From assembly GCA_002474405.1 (NCBI GenBank), contig DLQW01000084.1:2585-18377 (forward strand): 15,793 bases of DNA. The letters run 5' to 3'. Position numbers and translations under genes: made by a program. Shown one piece after another: positions 8,723 to 14,521 of this stretch. This DNA comes from Christensenella sp. UBA7597 (GTDB lineage Bacteria > Bacillota > Clostridia > Christensenellales > Borkfalkiaceae). Position 1 is the first letter of the stretch. The number at the start of each line of letters is the position of its first letter. The notes below the pieces were generated by a model. That model was not told where the DNA came from. It worked only from the letters and a program-made list of their open reading frames with translations, and searched no databases.

Positions 8723-9759
8723 TTCAGCGTTACCTTTACGTCGGATTTCACGATTCTGCCGATCGTGTAGGCGTTTTCTCCGTTGGCGCGTAAAATTTCC
8801 AGCGCGGCGGCTTCGTCTTGTTTCGCCACCACAACGCTCATGCCTACGCCCATGTTGAACGTATTGAACATATCCCGTTCGGGCACGTCGCCCGCCTTTT
8901 GAATCAGGCGGAAAACCGAGGGGATTTTCACCGCGGATTTTTCGATTTCCGCGCCCAGTCCGTCGGGAATGCTGCGGGGAATGTTTTCAAAGAATCCGCC
9001 GCCCGTGATGTGCGATACGCCTTTTACTTTCACTTTATCAAACAGGGCAAGCATCGGCTTCACGTAAATTTTCGTAGGCGCGAGCAACGCTTCTCCGAGG
9101 GATTGTCCGCCCAGTTCTTCGCGGGGGCTTTTCAGGTCGCAATGTTCTATGTCCAACGCTTTGCGCACCAGCGAAAATCCGTTGGAATGTACGCCGGAAG
9201 AGGGGAGAGCAATCACAACGTCGCCTTCCCGCATCGTTTTATTGTCCAGAATGTTTTTCTTATCCACCATGCCTACGGCAAAGCCCGCAAGGTCGTATTC
9301 GTCCGCGGGATAGAATCCGGGCATTTCCGCCGTTTCGCCGCCGATTAAAGCCGCGCCGCTCTGTACGCAACCTTCGGCTACGCCCGAAACGATTTCCGCG
9401 ATTTTTTCGGGAACGTTTTTCCCGCAGGCGATATAATCGAGGAAGAACAGCGGCTTCGCTCCGCAGCAGATTATGTCGTTCACGCACATTGCCACGCAGT
9501 CGATGCCCACGGTGTCGTGTTTATCCATAAGGAAAGCGATTTTCAGTTTCGTGCCCACGCCGTCGGTGCCGCTCACCAGTACGGGGTGTTCCATGCCTTT
9601 CATGTTCGGGTCGAACAATCCGCCGAATCCGCCCACGTCGGAACAAACTCCGTCCGTAACGGTGCGCGCGATATGTTTTTTCATCAGATCCACGGCTTTG
9701 TAGCCTGCGGTGATATCAACGCCTGCGTCGGCGTAAGATTTGGAATACGAATCTTTCAT
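8719..9759 (-). CDS. purM: Phosphoribosylformylglycinamidine cyclo-ligase (AIR synthetase), PurM
   Basis: PurM uses ATP to close FGAM to AIR, step 5. The 346 residues are the normal length. Visible family marks are [12 protein letters not shown] at the N-terminus (9-20), GGFGGLFD near 43, the signature [14 protein letters not shown] near 62, [19 protein letters not shown] near 91, [12 protein letters not shown] near 139, [14 protein letters not shown] near 187, and [13 protein letters not shown] near 250. Start ATG 9759 is set by AAGGAG eight bases upstream; this ribosome site overlaps the last codons and stop of purF, and the gap to purF is only five bases. Its own stop overlaps the purN start. 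A longer frame upstream to 10020 lies inside purF and is not used. Confidence 0.97.
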   Translation of the reverse strand: MKDSYSKSYADAGVDITAGYKAVDLMKKHIARTVTDGVCSDVGGFGGLFDPNMKGMEHPVLVSGTDGVGTKLKIAFLMDKHDTVGIDCVAMCVNDIICCGAKPLFFLDYIACGKNVPEKIAEIVSGVAEGCVQSGAALIGGETAEMPGFYPADEYDLAGFAVGMVDKKNILDNKTMREGDVVIALPSSGVHSNGFSLVRKALDIEHCDLKSPREELGGQSLGEALLAPTKIYVKPMLALFDKVKVKGVSHITGGGFFENIPRSIPDGLGAEIEKSAVKIPSVFRLIQKAGDVPERDMFNTFNMGVGMSVVVAKQDEAAALEILRANGENAYTIGRIVKSDVKVTLK

Positions 9760-9764
9760 AGGTG

Positions 9765-11201
9765 TTACTCCTTGTTGTTTTCCGATATTTTCGTCTCGAA
9801 ACGGTTTTTCATGGGCGCGGAAGGAATTTCGGTGGGGTATACGCCGTCGAAACAGGCGGTGCAATAGCCGCTGCCGTTTACGCCTTTCGCCATCTGTTTC
9901 GCGCTTTCCAGTCCGAGGTAGCCCAGCGAATCCACGCCGATGAGTTTTGCTATTTCGGGTACGGTGTGTTTGCACGCAATCAGGTTTTCTTTGGAATCGA
10001 TATCCGTTCCGTAGTAGCACGGGTTCGTGAACGCGGGGGCGGAAACGCGCATATGAATTTCCGTCGCGCCCGCCTCGCGAAGCAGTTTGACGATGCGCGC
10101 GCTCGTGGTGCCTCGCACGATCGAATCGTCAATCAGCACAACGCGCTTTCCTTTCACCACTTCGGAAACGGGGTTAAGCTTGATTTTCACTTTGTCCTCG
10201 CGGCTTTTCTGTCCGGGCGCGATAAACGTTCTGCCGATGTATTTGTTTTTGATAAAGCCGAGTTCGTAGGGGATTCCCGATTGACGGGAATATCCGATGG
10301 CGGCGTCGATTCCCGAATCGGGCACGCCGATCACCACGTCCGCCTGAACGGGATGTTCCAGGGCAAGGAACGCGCCCGCACGCATCCGCGCGCTGTGTAC
10401 GCAACAGCCTTCGATTACGGAATCGGGTCGGGCAAAATAGATATATTCGAAAACGCACAGCGTGTGCGGCGCTTTTTTGCAATGGTCCTCGATGGAACGG
10501 ATGCCGTTTTTCTCAAAGACGAGAATTTCGCCGGGACGAATATCGCGGATCAGCATCGCTCCCACGGCGTCCAACGCGCAACTTTCCGAAGCCACGATGT
10601 AGCGCCCGTCCTCCGTTTTGCCGTAGCAGAGCGGACGGAAACCGTGTTCGTCGCGTACGGCAATCAGTTTCGAGGGGGAGGCGATCACCAAAGAATACGC
10701 GCCTTTCAGTTTGTTCATCGCGACGTTGATCGCCTGTTCGATGGAAGGGGCGGTAAGCCGCGCTTTGGTGATGAGGTAAGAAATCACTTCCGTATCGCTG
10801 GTGGTGTGAAAAATCGAGCCTTCCAGTTCGAGGGAACGGCGAAGTTCGCCCGAATTCACAAGGTTGCCGTTGTGCGCCAGCGCCATTCTGCCTTTCACGT
10901 GATTCACCACGATGGGCTGTGCGTTCGAACGATCGTTGCCGCCCGTGGTGCCGTAGCGCACGTGCCCTACGGCAATGTTTCCCTCGCCCAGTCGCGCAAG
11001 GTTTTCCGGCGTGAATACGTCGTTCACCAACCCGACGTCTTTATACGAGGTGAAAACGCCGTCGTCGTTGACAACGATGCCGCAGGATTCCTGTCCGCGA
11101 TGCTGAAGCGCGAACAAGCCGTAATAGGTGGTGTCCGCCACGGCGCAGGTGGTGGGGGAAAAAACGCCGAATACGCCGCATTCTTCTCTTAAAGTGCTCA
11201 T
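9765..11201 (-). CDS. purF: Amidophosphoribosyltransferase, PurF
   Basis: PurF makes phosphoribosylamine from PRPP and glutamine, the committed first step. The 478-residue protein begins [14 protein letters not shown]: a 7-residue propeptide would be removed to expose Cys8 as the N-terminal nucleophile of the glutaminase. The phosphoribosyltransferase half carries the PRPP loop [14 protein letters not shown] near residues 354-367. Four cysteines at the positions expected for a [4Fe-4S] cluster are present (C249, C395, C447, C450 in GYCTACFDG), so this is the Bacillus-type iron-sulfur PurF, which is oxygen sensitive; this fits an anaerobe. GAGG lies about 15 bases before ATG 11201, a weak spacing. 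An 85-base gap with a small hairpin separates it from purC. Confidence 0.97.
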   Translation of the reverse strand: MSTLREECGVFGVFSPTTCAVADTTYYGLFALQHRGQESCGIVVNDDGVFTSYKDVGLVNDVFTPENLARLGEGNIAVGHVRYGTTGGNDRSNAQPIVVNHVKGRMALAHNGNLVNSGELRRSLELEGSIFHTTSDTEVISYLITKARLTAPSIEQAINVAMNKLKGAYSLVIASPSKLIAVRDEHGFRPLCYGKTEDGRYIVASESCALDAVGAMLIRDIRPGEILVFEKNGIRSIEDHCKKAPHTLCVFEYIYFARPDSVIEGCCVHSARMRAGAFLALEHPVQADVVIGVPDSGIDAAIGYSRQSGIPYELGFIKNKYIGRTFIAPGQKSREDKVKIKLNPVSEVVKGKRVVLIDDSIVRGTTSARIVKLLREAGATEIHMRVSAPAFTNPCYYGTDIDSKENLIACKHTVPEIAKLIGVDSLGYLGLESAKQMAKGVNGSGYCTACFDGVYPTEIPSAPMKNRFETKISENNKE

Positions 11202-11229
11202 AAATATTTCGTAAATCCTCGGTATTTTA

Positions 11230-11246
11230 CGGGCGATAAACGCCCG
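11230..11246. other. Small hairpin between purC and purF
   Basis: CGGGCG and CGCCCG form a 6-bp stem around a 5-base A/T loop, about 28 bases upstream of the purF start in the purC-purF gap. No run of T follows on the operon strand, so it is not a standard terminator. It may be an mRNA processing or stability element, or chance. Confidence 0.35.
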
Positions 11247-11286
11247 GATATTGAAACTTTTTTATGCGGGAAGAAAACGGGCAGGA

Positions 11287-11994
11287 TTAACCGAATACCC
11301 GTTTCATCATTTCTTTGTACGCGTCCTCCACGCCGCCCATATCGCGACGGAAGCGGTCTTTATCCAGTTTTTCGTTGGTCTGCGCGTCCCAGAAACGGCA
11401 GGTATCGGGCGAAATTTCGTCGGCGAGCACGATTTTCCCGTCGGCAAGTCTGCCGAATTCCAGCTTGAAATCAATCAGTTTTACGTTCAGCGAAAGGAAG
11501 TATTCTTTTAAAATATCGTTCACTTTAAACGCCATCGCTTTGATTTCGTCGATTTCTTCGCGCGTGGCAAGATTCAGCGCCAACGCGTGATATTCGTTCA
11601 GAAGCGGGTCGTGCAGGTCGTCGTTTTTGTACGAAAATTCTATTGTGGGGGATTTGAATACGATGCCTTCTTCAACGCCGTAACGTTTGGCGAAAGAGCC
11701 TGCGGAAACGTTGCGGATGATCACTTCCAGCGGAACGATGGATACTTTTTTAACGAGTGCTTCGCGGTCGTTGAGTTCTTTGACGAAATGCGTGGGCACG
11801 CCGTGCTTTTCCAGCAGCGCAAAGAGGAAGTCCGACATCTTGTTGTTCACCACGCCCTTGCCCGCGATAGTGCCTTTTTTCAGTCCGTCCAGCGCCGTGG
11901 CGTCGTCTTTATACGAAACGATGACAAGCGCGGGATCGTCGGTAGCGAATACTTTTTTTGCTTTTCCTTCGTAGAGTTGTTCTTTCTTTTCCAT
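11287..11994 (-). CDS. purC: SAICAR synthetase, PurC
   Basis: PurC joins CAIR and aspartate with ATP to give SAICAR, step 7. The 235-residue length is typical of the bacterial single-domain enzyme. Signatures are [10 protein letters not shown] at the N-terminus (7-16), [17 protein letters not shown] near 46, [16 protein letters not shown] near 91, [10 protein letters not shown] near 173, and the conserved acidic block [13 protein letters not shown] near 191. RBS GGAGGT lies about six bases before ATG 11994, one of the strongest in the operon. It is the second gene, 140 bases after purE, a wide gap for this operon that holds a nested inverted repeat. Confidence 0.97.
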   Translation of the reverse strand: MEKKEQLYEGKAKKVFATDDPALVIVSYKDDATALDGLKKGTIAGKGVVNNKMSDFLFALLEKHGVPTHFVKELNDREALVKKVSIVPLEVIIRNVSAGSFAKRYGVEEGIVFKSPTIEFSYKNDDLHDPLLNEYHALALNLATREEIDEIKAMAFKVNDILKEYFLSLNVKLIDFKLEFGRLADGKIVLADEISPDTCRFWDAQTNEKLDKDRFRRDMGGVEDAYKEMMKRVFG

Positions 11995-12049
11995 TGTGAA
12001 ACCTCCGTTTGATTGAATAAGTGTACGGTGAGATGGGATATCTGCGATG

Positions 12050-12110
12050 CGGCGCCTGAAAATTTGTCCGATATTTATAAGGATTATAAGGCTCGGAATA
12101 TAGGGCGCCG
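12050..12110. repeat. Nested inverted repeat in the purE-purC gap
   Basis: An outer perfect 7-bp stem (12050-12056 CGGCGCC with 12104-12110 GGCGCCG) encloses a second 5-bp stem (TCCGA with TCGGA) and an inner TTATAA/TTATAA stem. Six T bases follow the outer stem on the plus strand, which would be terminator-like there; on the operon strand the A run precedes the stem instead. It might act as an mRNA processing or stability hairpin between purE and purC, or stop antisense transcription. The structure is seen; the role is not known. Confidence 0.5.
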
Positions 12111-12134
12111 TTTTTTACGTTGACGGGAAGAAAA

Positions 12135-12629
12135 TTATAAATTGAACTGCGCTTCGATCGCGGCGTTTTTTGCCAGCACCTTTTCTGCGTCGGCGGCGCG
12201 GGCCGCAGCCAGTTTTTCGCTCAGCGATTCGTCTGTAATCGCCAGCATTTCCACGCAAAGAAGCGCGGCGTTCGTCGCGCCGTCTACGGCAACGGTAGCC
12301 ACGGGAATTCCCGAAGGCATCTGTACGGTGGCAAGAAGGGAATCCAGCCCGCCGAACGCCCCCGATTTTACGGGAATCCCCACAACGGGAAGCGTGGTAT
12401 TCGCCGCAATCGCGCCCGCAAGGTGCGCCGCCATGCCCGCCGCCGCGATAATCGCGCCGAAGCCGTTTTCTCTGGCGTTTTCGGCAAACGCCTTTGCTTC
12501 CGCAGGCGTGCGGTGCGCGGAAAAGACGTGCATTTCGTACGGAACGCCGAAGCGTTTCAGCGTGTCCGCCGCTTTCGATACTACGGGAAGATCGCTGTCG
12601 CTGCCCATGATTACAGCCACTTTTTTCAT
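12135..12629 (-). CDS. purE: N5-carboxyaminoimidazole ribonucleotide mutase, class I PurE
   Basis: PurE makes CAIR, step 6. The 164-residue protein has VAVIMGSDSDLP (4-15), the catalytic-site HVFSAHRTPAEA with His39, the glycine/histidine segment AAAGMAAHLAGAIAANT near 62-78, and KSGAFGGLDSLLATVQMP near 88. AHRTP and the AAHL segment put it in class I, which rearranges N5-CAIR and normally needs PurK; class II enzymes carry AHK instead. No purK is in the window. AGGAGG lies nine bases before ATG 12629; a longer frame upstream runs through the untranslated leader. It is the first gene of the operon, behind a promoter, a riboswitch candidate and a terminator. Confidence 0.96.
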   Translation of the reverse strand: MKKVAVIMGSDSDLPVVSKAADTLKRFGVPYEMHVFSAHRTPAEAKAFAENARENGFGAIIAAAGMAAHLAGAIAANTTLPVVGIPVKSGAFGGLDSLLATVQMPSGIPVATVAVDGATNAALLCVEMLAITDESLSEKLAAARAADAEKVLAKNAAIEAQFNL

Positions 12630-12718
12630 AAAACAATGCCTCCTGAAAAAAATTGTTCGTCGCCGAAGCGGCGGGAAATGAAGCGAAATCTGAAAGATAA
12701 AAACTGTTTCCGCCAATG

Positions 12719-12758
12719 AAAAAAGGCACACTTATTCCTGTGAAAAAATAAGAGTGCC
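12719..12758 (-). terminator. Intrinsic terminator of the purE leader (riboswitch expression platform)
   Basis: Read on the minus strand, 12758-12747 (GGCACTCTTATT) pairs with 12736-12725 (AATAAGTGTGCC), 11 of 12 pairs with one T-T mismatch, followed by TTTTTT at 12724-12719. It lies between the promoter and purE, so it must be bypassed for operon expression. Its 5' arm begins within the conserved UGGGC block of the riboswitch candidate, so ligand binding there and terminator formation compete. Confidence 0.85.
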
Positions 12759-12882
12759 CAGACGGTCGGCGTTGAAGTCTTTTGTTCCACGTGGTGCTCC
12801 ACTTGCGCTTAAGAAACGCGCCGCCGCCGGAAAGGAAAAGTATATTCCCGTATCCGTCGGACATACCGTCAGGTACAAAAGA
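12755..12882 (-). promoter_or_regulatory. ZTP/ZMP riboswitch (pfl motif) candidate
   Basis: Read on the minus strand: a perfect 8-bp P1 (12882-12875 UCUUUUGU with 12785-12778 ACAAAAGA); just inside P1, GUACCUGACGG, which matches the pfl 5' block GUGACUGGCG; a small GUGG/CCAC hairpin followed by GUGGAAC, close to the GGGGAGC before P1 3'; a short linker; then CCGACCGUCUGGGCA (the 3' pfl block is CCGCCUGGGC). The pseudoknot pair GGCG:CGCC of the known class appears here as GACG:CGUC, a compensatory change that supports the fold. ZTP riboswitches switch on purine and one-carbon genes when ZMP/ZTP rises. The segment between the 5' block and the GUGG hairpin is longer than in compact examples. The consensus is from memory; no covariance search was run. 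Confidence 0.8.
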
Positions 12883-12902
12883 TCTGTTCGATTTACGATA
12901 AG

Positions 12903-12931
12903 ATTATAGCACACCGATTTGAAATTGTCAA
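12903..12931 (-). promoter_or_regulatory. Consensus sigma-A promoter of the pur operon
   Basis: On the minus strand TTGACA (12931-12926) and TATAAT (12908-12903) are separated by exactly 17 bases, a perfect match at both hexamers. Transcription would start near 12896, giving a leader of about 265 bases before the purE ATG, with the riboswitch candidate beginning some 14 bases in. Confidence 0.9.
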
Positions 12932-12944
12932 ACGTATGGCTGAC

Positions 12945-12983
12945 ATTTTTCCGATAAAAATAAACTCGCGCAAAATTTTTCCG
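12945..12983. repeat. Direct repeat ATTTTTCCG upstream of the pur promoter
   Basis: The 9-base sequence occurs at 12945-12953 and 12975-12983, exactly 30 bases (about three helical turns) apart, starting 14 bases upstream of the -35 box. It shares CCG flanked by A/T with the Bacillus PurBox but does not match it fully. Possible protein-binding sites; chance is not excluded in A/T-rich DNA. Confidence 0.3.
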
Positions 12984-12998
12984 GAGCGACGAAAATAT

Positions 12999-13027
12999 TT
13001 GCTTTTTTTTGAAAAAACGTGTATAAT
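12999..13027 (+). promoter_or_regulatory. Promoter reading toward the truncated tRNA-Arg
   Basis: TTGCTT (12999-13004), 17-base spacer, TATAAT (13022-13027). The -10 is perfect, the -35 only half matches. It points away from the pur operon, toward the structured leader and the tRNA-Arg remnant, and may be the original promoter of that tRNA gene. Confidence 0.5.
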
Positions 13028-13051
13028 GTAGCGTAGAAACAGAAACAAAGA

Positions 13052-13105
13052 TGCGGCTGAAACCTTCGATTGCCGAAAGCAATGATTTCGGGTAGCAAAA
13101 CCGCA
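13052..13105 (+). other. Structured RNA leader, class not recognised
   Basis: Downstream of the promoter, TGCGG (13052-13056) pairs with CCGCA (13101-13105) and ACC (13062-13064) with GGT (13091-13093), enclosing ATTGC/GCAAT with loop CGAAA. A competing 6-bp stem CCGAAA/TTTCGG (13073-13078 with 13086-13091) excludes the inner hairpin. GGGUAGCAAAACC superficially recalls the GGGACGCAAAGCC block of c-di-GMP-I aptamers, but the other half of that motif is absent. No poly-T follows. It may be only the leader of the broken tRNA gene. Confidence 0.35.
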
Positions 13106-13131
13106 CGGAAATAACCGAAAAAAGCAAATTC

Positions 13132-13174
13132 GCTTCCGTAGTTAAATGGATATAACAGTCCCCTCCTAAGGTGT
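13132..13174 (+). pseudogene. tRNA-Arg(CCU) truncated after the anticodon arm
   Basis: The 5' half of a tRNA is clear: acceptor strand GCTTCCG (13132-13138), TA, D stem GTTA/TAAC (13141-13144 with 13153-13156) around AATGGATA, then the anticodon arm GTCCC-CTCCTAA-GGTGT with anticodon CCU. The anticodon stem already has one C-T mismatch and G-U pairs. After 13174 there is no T arm, no TTCGA and no returning acceptor strand CGGAAGC. The gene is cut at the anticodon region, the usual crossover site of tRNA-targeting integrases. It cannot give a functional tRNA as it stands. Confidence 0.75.
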
Positions 13175-13195
13175 GGATTTAGCCCGTAAAAACCA

Positions 13196-13241
13196 CAATA
13201 TATTGTGTTTTTGTGGTAATTTCAAGTCAATATATTGTGTT
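13196..13241. repeat. 14-bp direct repeat CAATATATTGTGTT
   Basis: Identical copies occupy 13196-13209 and 13228-13241, 32 bases apart. Each contains the palindrome CAATATATTG, and the first also lies in a longer inverted repeat, CACAATATATTGTG. They sit 26 bases beyond the broken tRNA edge, where arm-type binding sites of an integrase or excisionase would be expected. Confidence 0.6.
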
Positions 13242-13248
13242 GGGTAAC

Positions 13249-13275
13249 GTTTTGGCATAGTTTTGGCATAGTTTT
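13249..13275. repeat. 11-bp tandem repeat GTTTTGGCATA
   Basis: Two perfect head-to-tail copies (13249-13259 and 13260-13270) are followed by the first five bases of a third. The unit length matches one helical turn, so a protein bound to both would sit on one face of the DNA. Confidence 0.6.
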
Positions 13276-13334
13276 CAATGCTTTGACTATCTTTCATATC
13301 GTTAAATTTCTTTTGTTTGAGCAACTTCAAATCA

Positions 13335-13362
13335 TTGATTTTTCAGTCAATTTGAGTAAAAT
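13335..13362 (+). promoter_or_regulatory. Probable promoter of the intact tRNA-Arg
   Basis: TTGATT (13335-13340), 16-base spacer, TAAAAT (13357-13362). The predicted start is only a few bases before the tRNA at 13372. Both boxes are partial matches in A/T-rich sequence. Confidence 0.4.
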
Positions 13363-13371
13363 AAAAGAGAT

Positions 13372-13449
13372 GTCGGATTAGCTCAGTTGGATATGAGCGT
13401 GCGCCTCCTAAGCGCAAGGCCCCCGGTTCGAGCCCGGGATCCGACGCCA
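13372..13449 (+). tRNA. tRNA-Arg, anticodon CCU
   Basis: A complete cloverleaf with encoded CCA: acceptor GTCGGAT/ATCCGAC (7 bp), D stem GCTC/GAGC with a 10-base loop, anticodon stem TGCGC/GCGCA with loop CTCCTAA (anticodon CCU, reading AGG), variable loop AGGCC, T stem CCCGG/CCGGG with loop TTCGAGC, discriminator G and CCA at 13447-13449. All stems are perfect. Its acceptor and D arm differ from the truncated tRNA-Arg(CCU) 240 bases upstream, so it is not a copy of it. A terminator follows at 13459. Confidence 0.97.
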
Positions 13450-13458
13450 CTTCCGTTT

Positions 13459-13492
13459 GGAATCGTATCGGTCGATGCGATTCCTTTTCTTT
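13459..13492 (+). terminator. Terminator after tRNA-Arg
   Basis: GGAATCGTATC (13459-13469) pairs with GATGCGATTCC (13474-13484) over 11 bp with one T-G wobble around the loop GGTC, followed by TTTTCTTT. It begins nine bases after the tRNA 3' end. Confidence 0.85.
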
Positions 13493-13522
13493 ATGCTCCA
13501 CAAAAAAAGTAGCCGAGCGTTT

Positions 13523-13556
13523 TGAAGTGCACCCCAAATGTTAGATACTCTTGGGG
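13523..13556. mobile_element. Possible terminal end of an IS3-like element (remnant)
   Basis: TGAAGTGCACCCC followed by AAATGTTAGATACTC and TTGGGG resembles the ends of IS3-family elements common in Clostridia (GAAGTGCACCCC, a TTAGACACT-like stretch), and CCCCAA/TTGGGG forms a small hairpin. No transposase frame and no matching second end are visible, so at most it is a solo scar. The resemblance is from memory and unverified. Confidence 0.3.
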
Positions 13557-13607
13557 AATTTCAAGAAAATTAAATCAAAACAGCGTAAACAGCGAGTTCG
13601 TAAAAGG

Positions 13608-13635
13608 ACGACCGAGAATGTCTCGGTCGTTTTTT
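13608..13635 (+). terminator. Strong hairpin terminator behind the methyltransferase gene
   Basis: A perfect 10-bp stem (13608-13617 with 13621-13630) around a 3-base loop is followed by a T run at 13630-13635 on the plus strand. It lies 13 bases past the stop of the minus-strand methyltransferase gene, where the tail is CCTTTTA, weaker but usable. It probably separates the two transcription directions here. Confidence 0.8.
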
Positions 13636-13648
13636 ACATTCTTTATTT

Positions 13649-14521
13649 TTACCACAGCACAAACATTTTTACAGGACAGAATTTGTCTTGCAACTTCAAA
13701 AAGCCGTAAATTTCAAAAGTCTCTTTATAGCCAAAAAGTTCTATCGCTTTTTGAATCCGTGGCACGGTGACATTTTGGCAAATATTCTTTTCATCGTTCG
13801 TTATCAAAATAAATTTGCGTGAACCGCCGTCTTCTTTGTTTAAGTCCATAACGGCATGCCCTGTCGTGCCGCTACCGGCAAAGAAATCAAGAACGATAGA
13901 ATCTTTTTCGCTTGCCGCTCTTACAAGTTCTTTAATCAGTTTCATCGGTTTAGGGGTGGAAAATGCCGTTCTATCTCCGAGTAAGACTCCTATTTCGTCT
14001 TTTGCGGAGGAAGTCGTACCTAGAAAATCGATTATCGTTTCAAGCGGCTTTTCCCGTTCAACTACTTTGCCGTTTTGCAGCGTTGGTTGCATTATAGGCT
14101 TTAATACCGTTTCTTCCAGATTTTTCCCACACAGCAAAACAAATTCGTGTGTACGACGAATTCCGTTTTCAAGCGGTTTTTCGATGCGATTTTTATCGAA
14201 ATATTCGTTGGTTTTCTTCCATATCAATGTTCGAACATTTTCGCGACCAAAAATATCTGAGCAGATATTGTACAAGTCAACGTATTCGTTTTCGTCGATA
14301 TGGATAAACATAACGCCGCGGTTGCTTAAAAGATTATATGCCACTTCAAGCCGTTCACGCATAAAAATATTCCAATCGTTATCGAAATCTTTGTAGCCGA
14401 CGTAAGGAATATTCGTATTATACGGCGGATCTATCGGCATTACGTCGATTTTCCCTTCGTATTCAGGCAATATTTTTTTCATTGCTACAAGATTATCGCT
14501 TTCAATAATCAAATTTTCCAT
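13649..14521 (-). CDS. DNA adenine methyltransferase, type III Mod-like, short form
   Basis: The protein (290 residues) has the beta-class order of amino-methyltransferase motifs: catalytic IDPPYNTN (motif IV, D31-T36) first, then a middle region with the likely target-recognition part (about 100-185), then SAM-binding LDFFAGSGTTGHAV (motif I, near 211-224). The N-terminus ESDNLVAMKKILPEYEGKID matches the lead-in of type III Mod and related N6-adenine enzymes. It is much shorter than full Mod proteins (usually over 600 residues), so the target-recognition part is minimal. Start ATG 14521 follows GGAG and overlaps by one base (TAATG) the stop of the leucine-rich repeat gene, so the two are translationally coupled. 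No partner nuclease is visible in the window; it could belong to an upstream restriction system or act alone. The methylated site cannot be read from sequence. The DNA is visibly AT-richer than the pur operon. Confidence 0.88.
   Translation of the reverse strand: MENLIIESDNLVAMKKILPEYEGKIDVMPIDPPYNTNIPYVGYKDFDNDWNIFMRERLEVAYNLLSNRGVMFIHIDENEYVDLYNICSDIFGRENVRTLIWKKTNEYFDKNRIEKPLENGIRRTHEFVLLCGKNLEETVLKPIMQPTLQNGKVVEREKPLETIIDFLGTTSSAKDEIGVLLGDRTAFSTPKPMKLIKELVRAASEKDSIVLDFFAGSGTTGHAVMDLNKEDGGSRKFILITNDEKNICQNVTVPRIQKAIELFGYKETFEIYGFLKLQDKFCPVKMFVLW

Larger units (their letters stand above)
13166..13297 (-). pseudogene. Possible integrase C-terminal remnant
   Basis: A 43-codon frame (ATG 13297, and open further to a stop at 13345) reads MKDSQSIENYAKTMPKRYPT and continues to a TAG placed inside the tRNA anticodon sequence. 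The composition is that of a charged protein tail rather than random sequence. A tyrosine-recombinase gene ending at its own attachment site is a common arrangement, so this may be the last codons of a lost integrase. No catalytic motif is present, no ribosome site is clear, and chance remains a real possibility. Confidence 0.25.

Noticed and set aside
9762..11192. Long plus-strand frame (476 codons) opposite purF
   Set aside because: It mirrors purF nearly end to end; PurF motifs on the minus strand are complete, and the antisense product shows no family features.
12732..13127. Minus-strand frame (131 codons) upstream of purE
   Set aside because: It runs through the promoter, the riboswitch candidate and the terminator arm, and no protein family is suggested.
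13052..13130. c-di-GMP-I or T-box riboswitch in the divergent leader
   Set aside because: GGGUAGCAAAACC and AACCGC resemble single blocks of these classes only; the second c-di-GMP stem and the T-box UGGNACCGCG sequence with terminator are missing.
13132..13449. Two tRNA-Arg genes as a duplication made by integration
   Set aside because: Acceptor, D and anticodon stems differ between the two; only the anticodon-loop core is shared, so they are not copies of each other.
13343..13537. Minus-strand frame across the intact tRNA-Arg
   Set aside because: It is a translation of the tRNA complement, a common false gene in annotations.
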